Shown one piece after another: positions 27,866 to 36,844 of a stretch of 64,000 nucleotides of DNA. The stretch lies in assembly GCF_000375545.1 (NCBI RefSeq), contig NZ_AQXF01000002.1:1-64000 (forward strand), given 5' to 3'. The notes beneath the pieces are model-generated. The model made no database searches. It saw only the letters and a list, made by a program, of their open reading frames with translations, and was not told where the DNA came from. Every line of letters begins with the position of its first letter. The first letter of the stretch is position 1. Source of the stretch: Kordiimonas gwangyangensis DSM 19435 = JCM 12864. GTDB taxonomy: Bacteria > Pseudomonadota > Alphaproteobacteria > Sphingomonadales > Kordiimonadaceae. Position numbers and translations under genes: made by a program.

Positions 27866-29152
27866 CTAGGTTTCCTGCGATTTTTTTTGCGGAATTGGCA
27901 GCTTGAAGCTGAAGGTCGTGCCGGTGCCCAGCTGGCTCTTGATGTCGAGCGGGCTGTTGTGGCGAAGCAGGATATGCTTGACAATTGCGAGGCCAAGGCC
28001 GGTGCCGCCCATCTTGCGGGACCGTGCTGTATCGACGCGGTAGAAGCGTTCTGTCAGTCGCGCCAGGTGTTCCTGCGCGATGCCCGGTCCTTCGTCCGAA
28101 ATCGAGAGAATCACATGCTTGCCGGTGCGGCCAAGTTCCGCGGTTACGGTCACGGTGGTATTCGGGTCGGCATATTTGGCGGCGTTGGTCAGCAGATTCA
28201 GCAGAACCTGCGTAATCTGGTCACTGTCCGCCACCACGTCCTGAACGCCGTCCGTTTGAACATATTTCAGTTCAATGCCACGTTCGGCGGCGACAGCCTT
28301 GAGGGTGTTGATGACACTCATCACCAGCTTGTTCACATCCGCTGTGGCATTTGGCGCCATATAGCGTGTCATCTCAATGCGCGAGAGCGAAAGCAGGTCA
28401 TCAATCAGGCGCACCATGCGCTCGGCTTCCGTCTGCATAATGCCGAGGAATCGGGCGTGTGCGTCCATATCGCCGACTGCGGGACCGCGTAATGTTTCAA
28501 TAAACCCGAGAACAGACGTCAGTGGTGTCCGCAGTTCGTGGCTCGCATTTGCCACAAAATCAGCCCGCATGCGCTCAGTCCGTAACAAACTTGTAACTTC
28601 ATAAAAATAGACGATCGCACGAACGCCGTCGTTCATTTTGCCGGCAAGCACCGGTGCAACGGTCACATCGAAGCTGCGGTCCTTGCTGGTGGTGTAACGA
28701 ATAACACCAAAGTCGCCATATTTGCCGCTGATGATGTTATCGAGCGCGGCGACAAAGTTAGATTGGCGCAGATAGAGGAAGGCATCATTGCCAACTATAT
28801 CGCTGCCGAGAAGCTCGCGCGCGGATTCATTGGCAAAGGCGATCTTTTTGTCACCATCCACAAGCAGGAGCGGTGAGGGCAGGCGGTCCAGCGCATTGGC
28901 GCCCAGAAGCACCGAGCTACCTGACTTGGACTTGCGTTTCTCCCGGATCGCTGAGCGGCGGTTCTCAAGCCGCTCCATGCGACGTTTGATCTCCAGCTGC
29001 AACAGGAACGCACCGGCAACCGCGCCTACAAAAAGCGAGCCGATGAAAGTAACCTGTCCGACAGACCACATAAGGGCGAGGGTGAAGATGACAGCTGCCG
29101 CCGTCGATCTCTCATTCAATAGGCCCTGATATTCTTTAAAAGGTTCACGCAT
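27866..29152 (-). CDS. phoR: Phosphate regulon sensor kinase PhoR
   Basis: A sensor histidine kinase of about 428 residues. Two membrane helices lie at about 15-50, a PAS-like domain at 90-190, the dimerisation domain with the phospho-His in FVANASHELRTPLTSVLGF, and an ATPase domain with N-box, DEGPGIAQEHL and GTGLGLAIV. It phosphorylates PhoB when phosphate is scarce. I chose ATG 29152 (MREPFKEYQ); the longer frame to 29227 adds a Cys-rich stretch not typical of the family. Confidence 0.93.
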   Translation of the reverse strand: MREPFKEYQGLLNERSTAAAVIFTLALMWSVGQVTFIGSLFVGAVAGAFLLQLEIKRRMERLENRRSAIREKRKSKSGSSVLLGANALDRLPSPLLLVDGDKKIAFANESARELLGSDIVGNDAFLYLRQSNFVAALDNIISGKYGDFGVIRYTTSKDRSFDVTVAPVLAGKMNDGVRAIVYFYEVTSLLRTERMRADFVANASHELRTPLTSVLGFIETLRGPAVGDMDAHARFLGIMQTEAERMVRLIDDLLSLSRIEMTRYMAPNATADVNKLVMSVINTLKAVAAERGIELKYVQTDGVQDVVADSDQITQVLLNLLTNAAKYADPNTTVTVTAELGRTGKHVILSISDEGPGIAQEHLARLTERFYRVDTARSRKMGGTGLGLAIVKHILLRHNSPLDIKSQLGTGTTFSFKLPIPQKKSQET

Positions 29153-29241
29153 GTGCCGACCAGTTTCTCGGGGTGATCGCAAGGCCGCTTTCTTACAGCA
29201 TGCCGAGCATGGATTAACAACCCACACCCTTTAAATTACAA

Positions 29242-29261
29242 GCATTGCAAATTTGTGACAG
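29242..29261 (-). promoter_or_regulatory. Possible weak Pho half-site upstream of phoR
   Basis: The minus strand reads CTGTCACAAATTTGCAATGC, where CTGTCAC resembles one Pho half-site but the second half (TTGCAAT) is poor. It lies about 90 bases before the phoR start in an AT-rich gap of 273 bases shared with the divergent cassette. Treat as tentative. Confidence 0.25.
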
Positions 29262-29425
29262 ATTTGTTTCCGTGCATTTTTCCAGCATTTCCTTTCATTT
29301 CGTCAAATTTACACTAAAATGTTTCTAGACGATCCCTATGGTGCGTTGTTAAGCTATATTTAACGGCGCAAACCTGATAATAGGCACTGGGGTCGCGTTG
29401 AATTAGGTACTGGAGGCCTTAACAA

Positions 29426-30241
29426 GTGCAAGACAAGAGTAGGCAGGGCAAAGACTTTCTGGAGCGTCGTCGGCAGCTTCTGAAAATGGGTGCCGCTGGT
29501 ATGCCCATGATCCTGACGCTCAAAGCGTCGGCCAACCAGACCATTCACTCCGCGCTTGATTGTGAGTTCATTCTCACCTCCGCCGTCAACATCCTTGTGG
29601 ACCATGAAGGCCGTGTTTGGGTCGGCGAAAGCACCATACAGCAAAATGGTGCCGGCAAACTCAAGACATCGGACATTCAGTCATTCAAGGATAATGCTGA
29701 TTTTGTCTTCCCGTCAGGCACAGCGCCAGACGACTTTATCCCCGATGCTTGCTCGAGCAACTCGGGCAGCAGCAATGGCAATGACTGTGGATGGGGTAAC
29801 GATCTCTACGATGAGACCGGTGATAACAATGATCAGGACAGCTGCCCGGCTGATCCGCCGCGTGAAACGCCATGGTTTGAAGAAGACGGCCAAAGCGGCG
29901 AGCCCGGTAACCGTGGTCATAGCTACGGTGGTAACGGAAACGATCGGAACCACGGCGGAAACGGCGGTTGGGACGACGACGATTGGGACGATGATGACGG
30001 CAATGGTAACGGCAATGGTAATCCCTGGACCGATTGCGGCTACAACTATTACCAGATCACAGCCAACACCACGATCACGCCACTGAACTATATGAACCAG
30101 AACGGTAACTGGCAAATTTCCGGTGCCGAAGGTCTTTATCTTGTACTTGGCTCCAAATATCTGGATTATTACGGTAACGACGGCGGGTTCCCCGGTATTT
30201 CCTGCCTGCATTCGATCCTGATGTATCTGGAGACCGTGTAA
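29426..30241 (+). CDS. Exported low-complexity protein with Tat-like leader; candidate substrate of the downstream cassette
   Basis: A 271-residue protein starting at GTG 29426, with GGAGG upstream. Residues 14-37 (RRRQLLKMGAAGMPMILTLK) resemble a twin-arginine leader: Arg-Arg-Gln-Leu-Leu-Lys and a mild hydrophobic stretch. Residues 105-200 are very rich in Asp, Asn and Gly, ending in WDDDDWDDDDGNGNGNGNPW. Six cysteines outside the leader suit a disulfide-bonded periplasmic or secreted protein. The C-terminal 70 residues look folded (YYQITANTTITPLNYMNQNG). No family is recognised. It directly precedes the PqqD-like, HprK-like and nucleotidyltransferase genes, so it may be their modified substrate; that is inference. 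Confidence 0.7.
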   Translation: MQDKSRQGKDFLERRRQLLKMGAAGMPMILTLKASANQTIHSALDCEFILTSAVNILVDHEGRVWVGESTIQQNGAGKLKTSDIQSFKDNADFVFPSGTAPDDFIPDACSSNSGSSNGNDCGWGNDLYDETGDNNDQDSCPADPPRETPWFEEDGQSGEPGNRGHSYGGNGNDRNHGGNGGWDDDDWDDDDGNGNGNGNPWTDCGYNYYQITANTTITPLNYMNQNGNWQISGAEGLYLVLGSKYLDYYGNDGGFPGISCLHSILMYLETV

Positions 30242-30260
30242 AAGCGGCGGCAAGGCCCTT

Positions 30261-30566
30261 ATGCCCGATAGAGATGAACGTGAGTGGCTTTGGTTTGCAG
30301 ACCGAAGCCATTTTTCTATCCAGGAAATGGGAGAGGTAACCTACCTCTACTGCAAGCGCTCGGGCGATACTCATGTTTTTAATGCGGTGTCTGTGGCGAT
30401 GCTCGAATATTTCATGGAAACGCCGCGCACGGTCGCTGCGCTTGTCGAAGACTTTCCCGGCCTCATGGGGCTTAGCCGCGAAGAATGCCCCTCAGGCGTT
30501 GTGAAGCGCATATTTCAGGAACTGGACGATGCGGGGCTCGTGTTGCCACAAGGAGCTGATGAATGA
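30261..30566 (+). CDS. PqqD-like peptide-binding protein of an HPr-rel-A type cassette
   Basis: The 101-residue protein has the small winged PqqD fold pattern: a strand (EVTYLYCKRSGDTHVFNAVS), a central helix (MLEYFMETPRTVAALVEDFP) and a final helix (VKRIFQELDDAGLVLP). PqqD relatives bind and present ribosomal peptides or proteins to modifying enzymes. It lies 19 bases after the low-complexity protein and overlaps the kinase gene by four bases (ATGA). Confidence 0.8.
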   Translation: MPDRDEREWLWFADRSHFSIQEMGEVTYLYCKRSGDTHVFNAVSVAMLEYFMETPRTVAALVEDFPGLMGLSREECPSGVVKRIFQELDDAGLVLPQGADE

Positions 30567-31489
30567 CCGCGGCGCTAGGTACTCTATCGCGCGGGGAGGC
30601 GGTCCGGGCACTCAAGAGCGGTGAGATGCGCCTGCATCTCGGACCCTTTGTCACCGCGCTCAAGACCAGCAACCGCTCAGTCGTTGACTATTTCCTTGAT
30701 ATTTATAGCGACTGCCCGGTTTCCATTGGTGGGGGTGAGCTTGCGGACTATTACCTCAATGTGGGAGCGCCCAACCTGCTGCGGCGCTTCATCAGGCGGC
30801 AGGTGCTGCCTGACCCAGGCTTTCATTTCCCCACGCTGCCGCTTCCGGACCATATGGGGCCGCTTGCGCTTGAGATGGGCATGAACCTGTCTGCCGCGCT
30901 TCAGTGTTTCCGTTTCATCATGTTCCACGCGGGCGTTGTGGCGAAGGATGGCAATGCGGTGATGATTGCCGCCCACTCGGGCGGTGGCAAAAGTACCCTG
31001 ACAGCCGCGATGATGGAGGCGGGCTACCGGCTGTTATCGGACGAGTTTGCTGTGCTGCGGCGGGACAGGAATGCGCTGATGCCATACCCACGGCCGGTAT
31101 CGCTCAAGAACGCGTCGGTGGATGTGGTGCGGCAAATGGCGGGGCAGGACGCGATGAGCACGGTGCTTGAGGGCACGCCAAAAGGCACCATTGCCTACCG
31201 CCGGGCGCGCGCATCAGATATTAATCTTATGCATGAAGAAACTGTCCCTAAGCTATTGATTTTCCCGAAATATGATAAGGATGAAAAGCCGGAGAAGAGA
31301 GCCGTCGAGCCAGCGGACGCCGCTATGCGCCTCATTGCCGGGTCACCCAACTATCAGGTCGTTGCAGGCGCTGCGTTCGATAGCACCATGACGATGATGC
31401 AGGGTCTCAAGTGCTTTGAGATCAGCTATGGCAATACGGCAGACAGCGTTGCGCTGGTGGAAGAATTGTTCGCAGAGGCCGCGCCATGA
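30563..31489 (+). CDS. HprK-related kinase (type A)
   Basis: The 308-residue protein is related to HPr kinase/phosphorylase but lives in a PqqD/nucleotidyltransferase cassette rather than with a sugar PTS. The P-loop AAHSGGGKSTLTAAM is near residues 137-150, and GYRLLSDEFAVLRRD follows with the acidic pair expected at the HprK active site. The first 110 residues are a separate region. It presumably phosphorylates a serine or other group on a partner protein; no HPr is seen nearby. ATGA overlaps couple it to both neighbours. Confidence 0.85.
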   Translation: MTAALGTLSRGEAVRALKSGEMRLHLGPFVTALKTSNRSVVDYFLDIYSDCPVSIGGGELADYYLNVGAPNLLRRFIRRQVLPDPGFHFPTLPLPDHMGPLALEMGMNLSAALQCFRFIMFHAGVVAKDGNAVMIAAHSGGGKSTLTAAMMEAGYRLLSDEFAVLRRDRNALMPYPRPVSLKNASVDVVRQMAGQDAMSTVLEGTPKGTIAYRRARASDINLMHEETVPKLLIFPKYDKDEKPEKRAVEPADAAMRLIAGSPNYQVVAGAAFDSTMTMMQGLKCFEISYGNTADSVALVEELFAEAAP

Positions 31490-32526
31490 TGAAGGCATTC
31501 ATGCAGATTGCTGTGGGCCTCAGGCCGCTGCCGAAGGACGGGAAAACGCTGTCAGCGTTCCTATACTGGGCTGGCCGTGGGCATATCCTTGGGCAAGTGG
31601 CGGCAGCACACAAGGGCGAGGCCAGCGGAAAACTGGCGGATATCCTTGAGAATGCCCGCATCCGCACCGCGCATGACCAGCGCATGCTAACGTTTGAAGC
31701 CGAACGCATCAGCCGCGCACTTCTGGGCAGCGGCGTGCAGCCGATCCTCCTCAAAGGCGCGGCATATATGGCGCTGGGCCTCAGGGCCGGGCAGGGGCGC
31801 AGGGTCAGCGATATTGATATTCTGGTGGAAGAACAAGAGCTTGCTGAGGTGGAGACGCTTCTCAAGAAGGCGGGCTGGCAGGGCGAAGCGGCAACCGCAA
31901 GCGATTATGACCAGGACTATTACCGCCAGTGGATGCACGAGTTGCCGCCCATGCGGCATAAAAAACGCCGGACCCTGATTGATGTGCACCACCGGCTTTT
32001 ACCGCGCACCGCACGCCTGCAGCCCCGGCATGAGCTGATGGCTGCCCGCGCTAAACCTATTGAAAACAATAGTTTGCGTACGTTTGATGCCACGGACCGT
32101 TTCATCCACTCCGCCATTCACATCTTTGCGGATGGCGCGTTTGAGACCCCAGCGCGCAGCTTCATGGAACTTTATTATTTGTTCGATGACCTGAGCGCGG
32201 ATGAGGAAGCGGGGCTTGTGGCGCGCGCGGCGGAGGTGAATGCGTTGAGGCCCGTGGCTGGGGCTTTGTGGGCTGTCAGCCATTATTTTGGTGAGCCGAA
32301 AGCACATGCCGTTCTGCGCTCCATGGGGGTCATGGGCATGAGCTGGAGCTTAAGGCAGACCGTCCGGCTTTGGGTACGGGGCGGGGCGCTAAAACCGCTT
32401 GCCGGATTCCTGTTGTACCTGCGCAGCCACTATTTGCGCATGCCTTTAGGGATGCTAGCCAAGCATCTGATTATAAAGACATTCAGGCGTAAGCGACAAG
32501 CGAAGGAAGTTGGTCAAGCGCACTGA
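31486..32526 (+). CDS. Nucleotidyltransferase family protein (NTP_transf_5-like)
   Basis: The 346-residue protein holds a nucleotidyltransferase core: ILLKGAAYMALG followed by RVSDIDILV, where the two aspartates of Asp-Ile-Asp would bind metal and NTP. DVHHRLLPRT resembles the third conserved acidic segment. Such enzymes add nucleotide groups to small molecules or proteins. It overlaps the kinase by four bases and its last 44 bases overlap the convergent HAD gene. It completes the four-gene cassette. Confidence 0.82.
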   Translation: MMKAFMQIAVGLRPLPKDGKTLSAFLYWAGRGHILGQVAAAHKGEASGKLADILENARIRTAHDQRMLTFEAERISRALLGSGVQPILLKGAAYMALGLRAGQGRRVSDIDILVEEQELAEVETLLKKAGWQGEAATASDYDQDYYRQWMHELPPMRHKKRRTLIDVHHRLLPRTARLQPRHELMAARAKPIENNSLRTFDATDRFIHSAIHIFADGAFETPARSFMELYYLFDDLSADEEAGLVARAAEVNALRPVAGALWAVSHYFGEPKAHAVLRSMGVMGMSWSLRQTVRLWVRGGALKPLAGFLLYLRSHYLRMPLGMLAKHLIIKTFRRKRQAKEVGQAH

Positions 32527-33148
32527 TCAGCACGTCCGCGCCAAGCTCCGCCGGTGGGATATCTGTATAACCAAAATCAACAGCGACTGAGGGCGCGCCG
32601 GCACTTTGGGCGGCGGCGATGTCATTGATGCTGTCACCGACCATCAGGAACGGGCCGTCGCCGGGCAGGAGAGCTGCGGTTGCCGTCAGGTGGCGGGGGT
32701 CTGGTTTCTTGAACGCGAAGCTGTCACCGCCGGTTACCGCATCAAAAAACTGAGCGATATCAAGCGCTTGCAAGAGCGGGTGGGTGAGTGCAATGGGCTT
32801 GTTGGTGCAGACCGCCAGCGAAAAGCCTTTTGCTTTCAAGGCTTTGAGCATTTCAACACCGCCACTGAACACCACGGTGCCGTCGGCAATATGGGCGCGG
32901 TAATAGTCGAGGAATACCGGCAGCAAGTCAGCGGCATCATAATCATCGCGACCGCCGGTGGCCTCAAGCCCGAGCTCGATCAGGCGTTTGGCGCCGAAGC
33001 CGACCATATGCCTAACCTGTTCTATCGTCACGGTTTCCCGCCCCACATGGGTCAGCACATGGTTCGTGGCGGCATGAAGGTCGAAGGCGCTGTCAACAAG
33101 AGTGCCGTCCAGATCGAAAAGGATTTTGCTGACTGTAAAACGGGCCAT
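32483..33148 (-). CDS. gph: HAD phosphatase, phosphoglycolate phosphatase-like
   Basis: A 221-residue haloacid-dehalogenase hydrolase. Motif I is LFDLDGTLVDS (nucleophile Asp at about residue 12), motif II CTNKP, and motif IV VGDSINDI. The cap is helical (residues 20-85). This architecture fits Gph, which removes 2-phosphoglycolate made during DNA repair or oxygenation. The 3' end overlaps the nucleotidyltransferase by 44 bases. ATG 33148 sits in an AT-rich TATAGCATATTATGG context, so the mRNA may be nearly leaderless. Confidence 0.8.
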   Translation of the reverse strand: MARFTVSKILFDLDGTLVDSAFDLHAATNHVLTHVGRETVTIEQVRHMVGFGAKRLIELGLEATGGRDDYDAADLLPVFLDYYRAHIADGTVVFSGGVEMLKALKAKGFSLAVCTNKPIALTHPLLQALDIAQFFDAVTGGDSFAFKKPDPRHLTATAALLPGDGPFLMVGDSINDIAAAQSAGAPSVAVDFGYTDIPPAELGADVLISALDQLPSLVAYA

Positions 33149-33199
33149 AATATGCTATACTTCTCGTCTCAAAAGCGGCGACTGCCGCGCCTTGCACGC

Positions 33200-33287
33200 T
33201 GTGCATGATTTGTGCGGGATTTGGGCACAATCTGTGCGGAAAGTGTGCGGGATATGTGCGGAACCTGTGCGGATGGTGCGCACGATG
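33200..33287. repeat. Eight 11-bp direct repeats between gph and DAHP synthase genes
   Basis: Eight units of exactly 11 bp follow without gap: TGTGCATGATT, TGTGCGGGATT, TGGGCACAATC, TGTGCGGAAAG, TGTGCGGGATA, TGTGCGGAACC, TGTGCGGATGG and TGCGCACGATG. Five contain the heptamer TGTGCGG. Eleven bases is about one helical turn, so a protein could bind along one face. The region lies in the 456-base divergent gap 33149-33604. The rest of that gap is AT-rich with no convincing gene; a plus-strand frame over 33102-33374 is just a read-through of the repeat. Confidence 0.85.
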
Positions 33288-33604
33288 TTCGGTCGCCTCA
33301 ATTGGCTGTTTCCAGACCCCATATTCACACCGGTACGCCGTCACAAAACCCACACTGTTTCAGCGCTAAAATAGAGTGCCTGTAGCTATAGATTAGAAAT
33401 GGGCGTGCGCAAGTGTTAATCTTGCCTGCTATAACGCGGCAAATCGCCACGACTGAGGGTTTCCGGGCGCAAAAGCGCTTGATTGAAATAAAATGTCGTG
33501 GTCTATAAGGTAAGAATTGTGCGTGAAAAGAGTTTCTTTTGAAACTTTTGATCGCGTTTGTGGTGACAGCCCAAAATGAGACGGGCAAATGTTGAGGTAA
33601 AGTG

Positions 33605-34978
33605 ATGAGTGACTGGCGGCCAGACAGCTGGAAATCGCGGCCTATTGTACAGGTCCCCGACTATCCTGACAAAGACGCGCTTGCGCGTGTTGAGCATGAG
33701 CTTGCAAGCTATCCGCCACTGGTTTTTGCGGGCGAGGCCCGCAACCTGAAAGCTCAGCTGGCGGAAGTGGCCGAGGGTCGCGCGTTCCTGCTGCAGGGTG
33801 GTGACTGCGCCGAAAGCTTTGCCGAGTTTCACCCCAACAACATCCGCGACACTTTCCGTGTGCTGCTGCAGATGGCTGTGGTGCTGACGTTTGCGGCATC
33901 GTGCCCGGTTGTGAAGGTTGGTCGCCTCGCCGGCCAGTTCGCCAAGCCCCGTTCTTCGGACACCGAGACGGTGGACGGTGTTGAGCTGCCAAGCTACCGC
34001 GGTGATATCATCAACGGCCCCAACTTTGACGAGGCGAGCCGTATCCCGGACCCCGCGCGTATGCTCAGGGCCTACAGCCAGTCCGCCGCGACCCTGAACC
34101 TGTTGCGTGCCTTTGCGCAGGGTGGCTATGCCAACCTGATGTCCGTGCACCGCTGGAATCTCGATTTCGTGGCCAAAAGCGGCGCGGGCGAGAAATACCA
34201 GGAACTGGCGGACCGTATCGGCGAAGCGCTTTCGTTCATGCAGGCGTGTGGCATCGACCCAGACAGCGTTCATCAACTGCAAGGCACGGATTTCTTCACC
34301 AGCCACGAAGCGCTGCTTCTGGGCTACGAGCAGTCGCTCACCCGCGTCGACAGCACGTCTGGTGACTGGTACGACACCTCCGCCCACCTCCTGTGGGTTG
34401 GCGACCGTACCCGCCAGCTTGACGGCGCGCACCTTGAGTTCCTGAGCGGCATCGGCAACCCCGTCGCCGCCAAGGTTGGCCCGACGACGGAAGTTGACGG
34501 CCTCCTCAAGCTCATCGACAAGCTGAACCCCAAAAACGAGGCTGGCCGCCTCACGCTCATCACCCGCTTTGGTGCTGACAAGGTGGAAGAACACTTGCCG
34601 CGCCTCTTGCGTGCCATCAAGGCTGAAGGCCGCAAGGTGGTATGGTCGTGCGACCCGATGCACGGCAACACACAAACGTCCGCAAGCGGCCTTAAAACCC
34701 GCCCGTTCGACCGGGTGCTGAAGGAAGTGAAACAGGTATTCGCCTGCCACCGGGCCGAGGGCACCTACGCGGGCGGCATTCACCTTGAACTGACAGGCCA
34801 GAATGTGACCGAGTGCATCGGCGGCGCCGTGGCGATCACGGAAGAGGGGCTTTCAAGCCGCTACCACACCCACTGCGACCCGCGCCTGAATGCAAGCCAG
34901 TCGATCGAGCTTGCCTTCCAGCTCGCCGAAGCGCTCAAGGAAGAACGCCTCGCCATGAGCGAGACCGCGGCCGCGTAA
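33605..34978 (+). CDS. aroG: Class II DAHP synthase
   Basis: The 457-residue enzyme condenses phosphoenolpyruvate with erythrose 4-phosphate, the first step of the shikimate pathway. It is of the plant-like class [22 protein letters not shown] at the start and [20 protein letters not shown] near residue 65, with the metal cysteine. [13 protein letters not shown] supplies later active-site residues. I chose ATG 33605 with GAGG upstream; a GTG at 33602 just precedes it. The symbol is used loosely; class II genes are also called aroF or aroH. Confidence 0.95.
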   Translation: MSDWRPDSWKSRPIVQVPDYPDKDALARVEHELASYPPLVFAGEARNLKAQLAEVAEGRAFLLQGGDCAESFAEFHPNNIRDTFRVLLQMAVVLTFAASCPVVKVGRLAGQFAKPRSSDTETVDGVELPSYRGDIINGPNFDEASRIPDPARMLRAYSQSAATLNLLRAFAQGGYANLMSVHRWNLDFVAKSGAGEKYQELADRIGEALSFMQACGIDPDSVHQLQGTDFFTSHEALLLGYEQSLTRVDSTSGDWYDTSAHLLWVGDRTRQLDGAHLEFLSGIGNPVAAKVGPTTEVDGLLKLIDKLNPKNEAGRLTLITRFGADKVEEHLPRLLRAIKAEGRKVVWSCDPMHGNTQTSASGLKTRPFDRVLKEVKQVFACHRAEGTYAGGIHLELTGQNVTECIGGAVAITEEGLSSRYHTHCDPRLNASQSIELAFQLAEALKEERLAMSETAAA

Positions 34979-34997
34979 GCGACACCAGATACCAGTC

Positions 34998-35026
34998 AAA
35001 AAGGCGGCCCTTCGGTCGCCTTTTTT
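34998..35026 (+). terminator. Intrinsic terminator after the DAHP synthase gene
   Basis: AAAAAGGCG pairs with CGCCTTTTT across a CCTTCGG-type loop, and the right arm runs into TTTTTT. It begins 20 bases after the stop codon of the DAHP synthase gene. Confidence 0.85.
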
Positions 35027-35086
35027 GTAGCCATGAGTACGGTGCCAACCTACTATTTTGCCAGCTTGATTGGGGAATTGGCTGGT

Positions 35087-35590
35087 ATGACAGTGTTTAA
35101 GGTGTCGCGATGGCGTTCGTTCGCGTTGGCTTTGGTAATCGGCGTATTTTCGCTGATATGCTTTCTAGCCAGCGAGAGCGAGTTTGCCGATAAAGGAAAC
35201 ATCCCGTTTATCCTGTTGCCGGGTGCAATTTTTTTGGGTTGGGTGTGTGTCACCATTCTTGTTCGTGACGCGAAACGTTCGAAGTTGATGTTAGATGCTG
35301 ATGGTCTGCATTGGGATCACGAATTTCACCCATGGACAGGGATTGCGAGATACCGGGGTAGGGAATACACGGGCGGTCATTTCATTTTGGTGACCTTCAA
35401 AAATCGTAAACCGCACAAAACAACCCGCAGCTCCCGCTCTATCTGGAGCAAAGTGGAGGAATGGGGGAGTGTATTGGATGCATGGCGCGACGACGTTGAC
35501 TTGATAATAGACACATCGCGTTTTGACGCGCGGAATAAAACCATCCTCGGCGCCATGGATCGCTATTTCCAAGCCGCCTCAGGCTCCTAA
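35087..35590 (+). CDS. Small membrane protein of unknown function
   Basis: A 167-residue protein with two N-terminal hydrophobic helices (about residues 13-30 and 43-62) and a soluble tail containing SKLMLDADGLHWDHEFHPW, a strand-rich pattern like a PH-type domain. I recognise no named family. I prefer ATG 35087, since the earlier ATG at 35033 sits only seven bases after the terminator T-run and has no Shine-Dalgarno. Composition is lower in G+C than neighbours. Confidence 0.55.
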   Translation: MTVFKVSRWRSFALALVIGVFSLICFLASESEFADKGNIPFILLPGAIFLGWVCVTILVRDAKRSKLMLDADGLHWDHEFHPWTGIARYRGREYTGGHFILVTFKNRKPHKTTRSSRSIWSKVEEWGSVLDAWRDDVDLIIDTSRFDARNKTILGAMDRYFQAASGS

Positions 35591-35713
35591 CCAGCCCGCC
35601 CGTAAACCACCCAAGCACGAAAATACTATCGTTATGCTCTATATGGAGCATCGCTGCACTCTCGGCTATCCTTGAAGGCTAACGAGTTTCTCGAGAACTG
35701 GGGGCGGTTCGTC

Positions 35714-36727
35714 ATGATTGATCGTGCGATGGGGCAATCGCTGGATCCCGATACATTGATGAGCATCATCAAGGTGCAGTCCGAAATTGCGTCGCTGGGC
35801 TATGACCTGAGCGCGGTGATGGACTTTGTCACCGAACAGGCGCAGGCGATGACCCGCGCGGGTGGCGCGGTGCTCGAACTCGCCGAGGATGACCAGATGG
35901 TTTACCGCGCTGTTGCCGGTATGGCGTCGCATCAGCTTGGGCTCCGTCTGGACCGCGCGACCAGCATGTCCGGCATGAGTGTGGAGACCGGTGAGGTACT
36001 GACCTGCACTGACAGTGAGACTGATAACCGGGTCGACCGTGATGCCTGCCGCAAGGTGGGCCTGCGCTCCATGGTCGTCGTGCCGCTGGTGCACCGGGGC
36101 TCGCCTGTCGGTGTGCTCAAGGTCATGTCGGAACAGGTGGATGCCTTCGCACGCCGCGATGCCACGGTGCTTGGCCTGATGGCCGAACTGATTGCAGCCA
36201 GTGTGTCGCAGTCCGCCCGGCTTGAAAACAACGACCTTTATCACCGCGCGACCCATGATGCGCTGACCGGGCTTGCCAACCGTGCGCTGTTTTATGACCG
36301 GCTGCGGCAGGGTGTGGCGCTCAGCAAACGGCGGGAGAGCAAGGTTGGCGTGTTGATCCTTGATCTGGACGGCCTCAAACCCATCAACGACGCCTGCGGC
36401 CACCGGGCAGGGGATGCCGCCATCCGCGAGACCGCTACGCGCATCAAACAGGTTTCCCGCCAGTCAGACACGACCGCAAGGCTGGGCGGCGACGAGTTCG
36501 GCGTCATTCTGAATGATGTGCAGGCGCGCGACTGTACGGAGCGGCACGCCAGCCGCCTCGCGGAGGTCATTGAACAGCCTTTCCGGTTCGAGGGGCAGGA
36601 GCTGCCGCTTGGTGTTTCCATCGGTGCTGCGGTGTTCCCTGACGATGGCAGTTGCGTGGAGACCCTCGTTGAGAATGCCGACCGGCTGATGTACCAAAGC
36701 AAACGCGAACGCAAGGGCGAAGCCTGA
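35714..36727 (+). CDS. Diguanylate cyclase with GAF domain
   Basis: A 337-residue cytoplasmic protein. A GAF sensor domain covers about residues 30-180, followed by a GGDEF domain with the intact catalytic motif Gly-Gly-Asp-Glu-Phe (RLGGDEFGVIL). The inhibitory site Arg-Gln-Ser-Asp lies five residues before it, so product feedback by cyclic di-GMP is likely. I prefer ATG 35714, preceded by GGGGGCGG; TTG 35672 is possible. Its proximity to a polysaccharide locus is compatible with biofilm control, but the link is inferred. Confidence 0.9.
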   Translation: MIDRAMGQSLDPDTLMSIIKVQSEIASLGYDLSAVMDFVTEQAQAMTRAGGAVLELAEDDQMVYRAVAGMASHQLGLRLDRATSMSGMSVETGEVLTCTDSETDNRVDRDACRKVGLRSMVVVPLVHRGSPVGVLKVMSEQVDAFARRDATVLGLMAELIAASVSQSARLENNDLYHRATHDALTGLANRALFYDRLRQGVALSKRRESKVGVLILDLDGLKPINDACGHRAGDAAIRETATRIKQVSRQSDTTARLGGDEFGVILNDVQARDCTERHASRLAEVIEQPFRFEGQELPLGVSIGAAVFPDDGSCVETLVENADRLMYQSKRERKGEA

Positions 36728-36844
36728 GGGAATGGAAACCGCGACCCGCAAGGTAGCGCACGCAATTACTAACCCATTGTTATTATTGACCTGACCTCCA
36801 CATGTGCCAGCATGCCCCCAACATATATCAAGGGAGGATATGCC

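Noticed and set aside
26546-28492. A 648-residue plus-strand frame opposite pstS and phoR
   Set aside because: pstS and phoR carry clear family motifs on the minus strand; the long opposite frame follows from high G+C codon use.
33102-33374. Short plus-strand frame across the 11-bp repeats
   Set aside because: No Shine-Dalgarno, starts inside the gph gene, and the protein merely repeats the DNA pattern (SVRKVCGICAEPVRMV).
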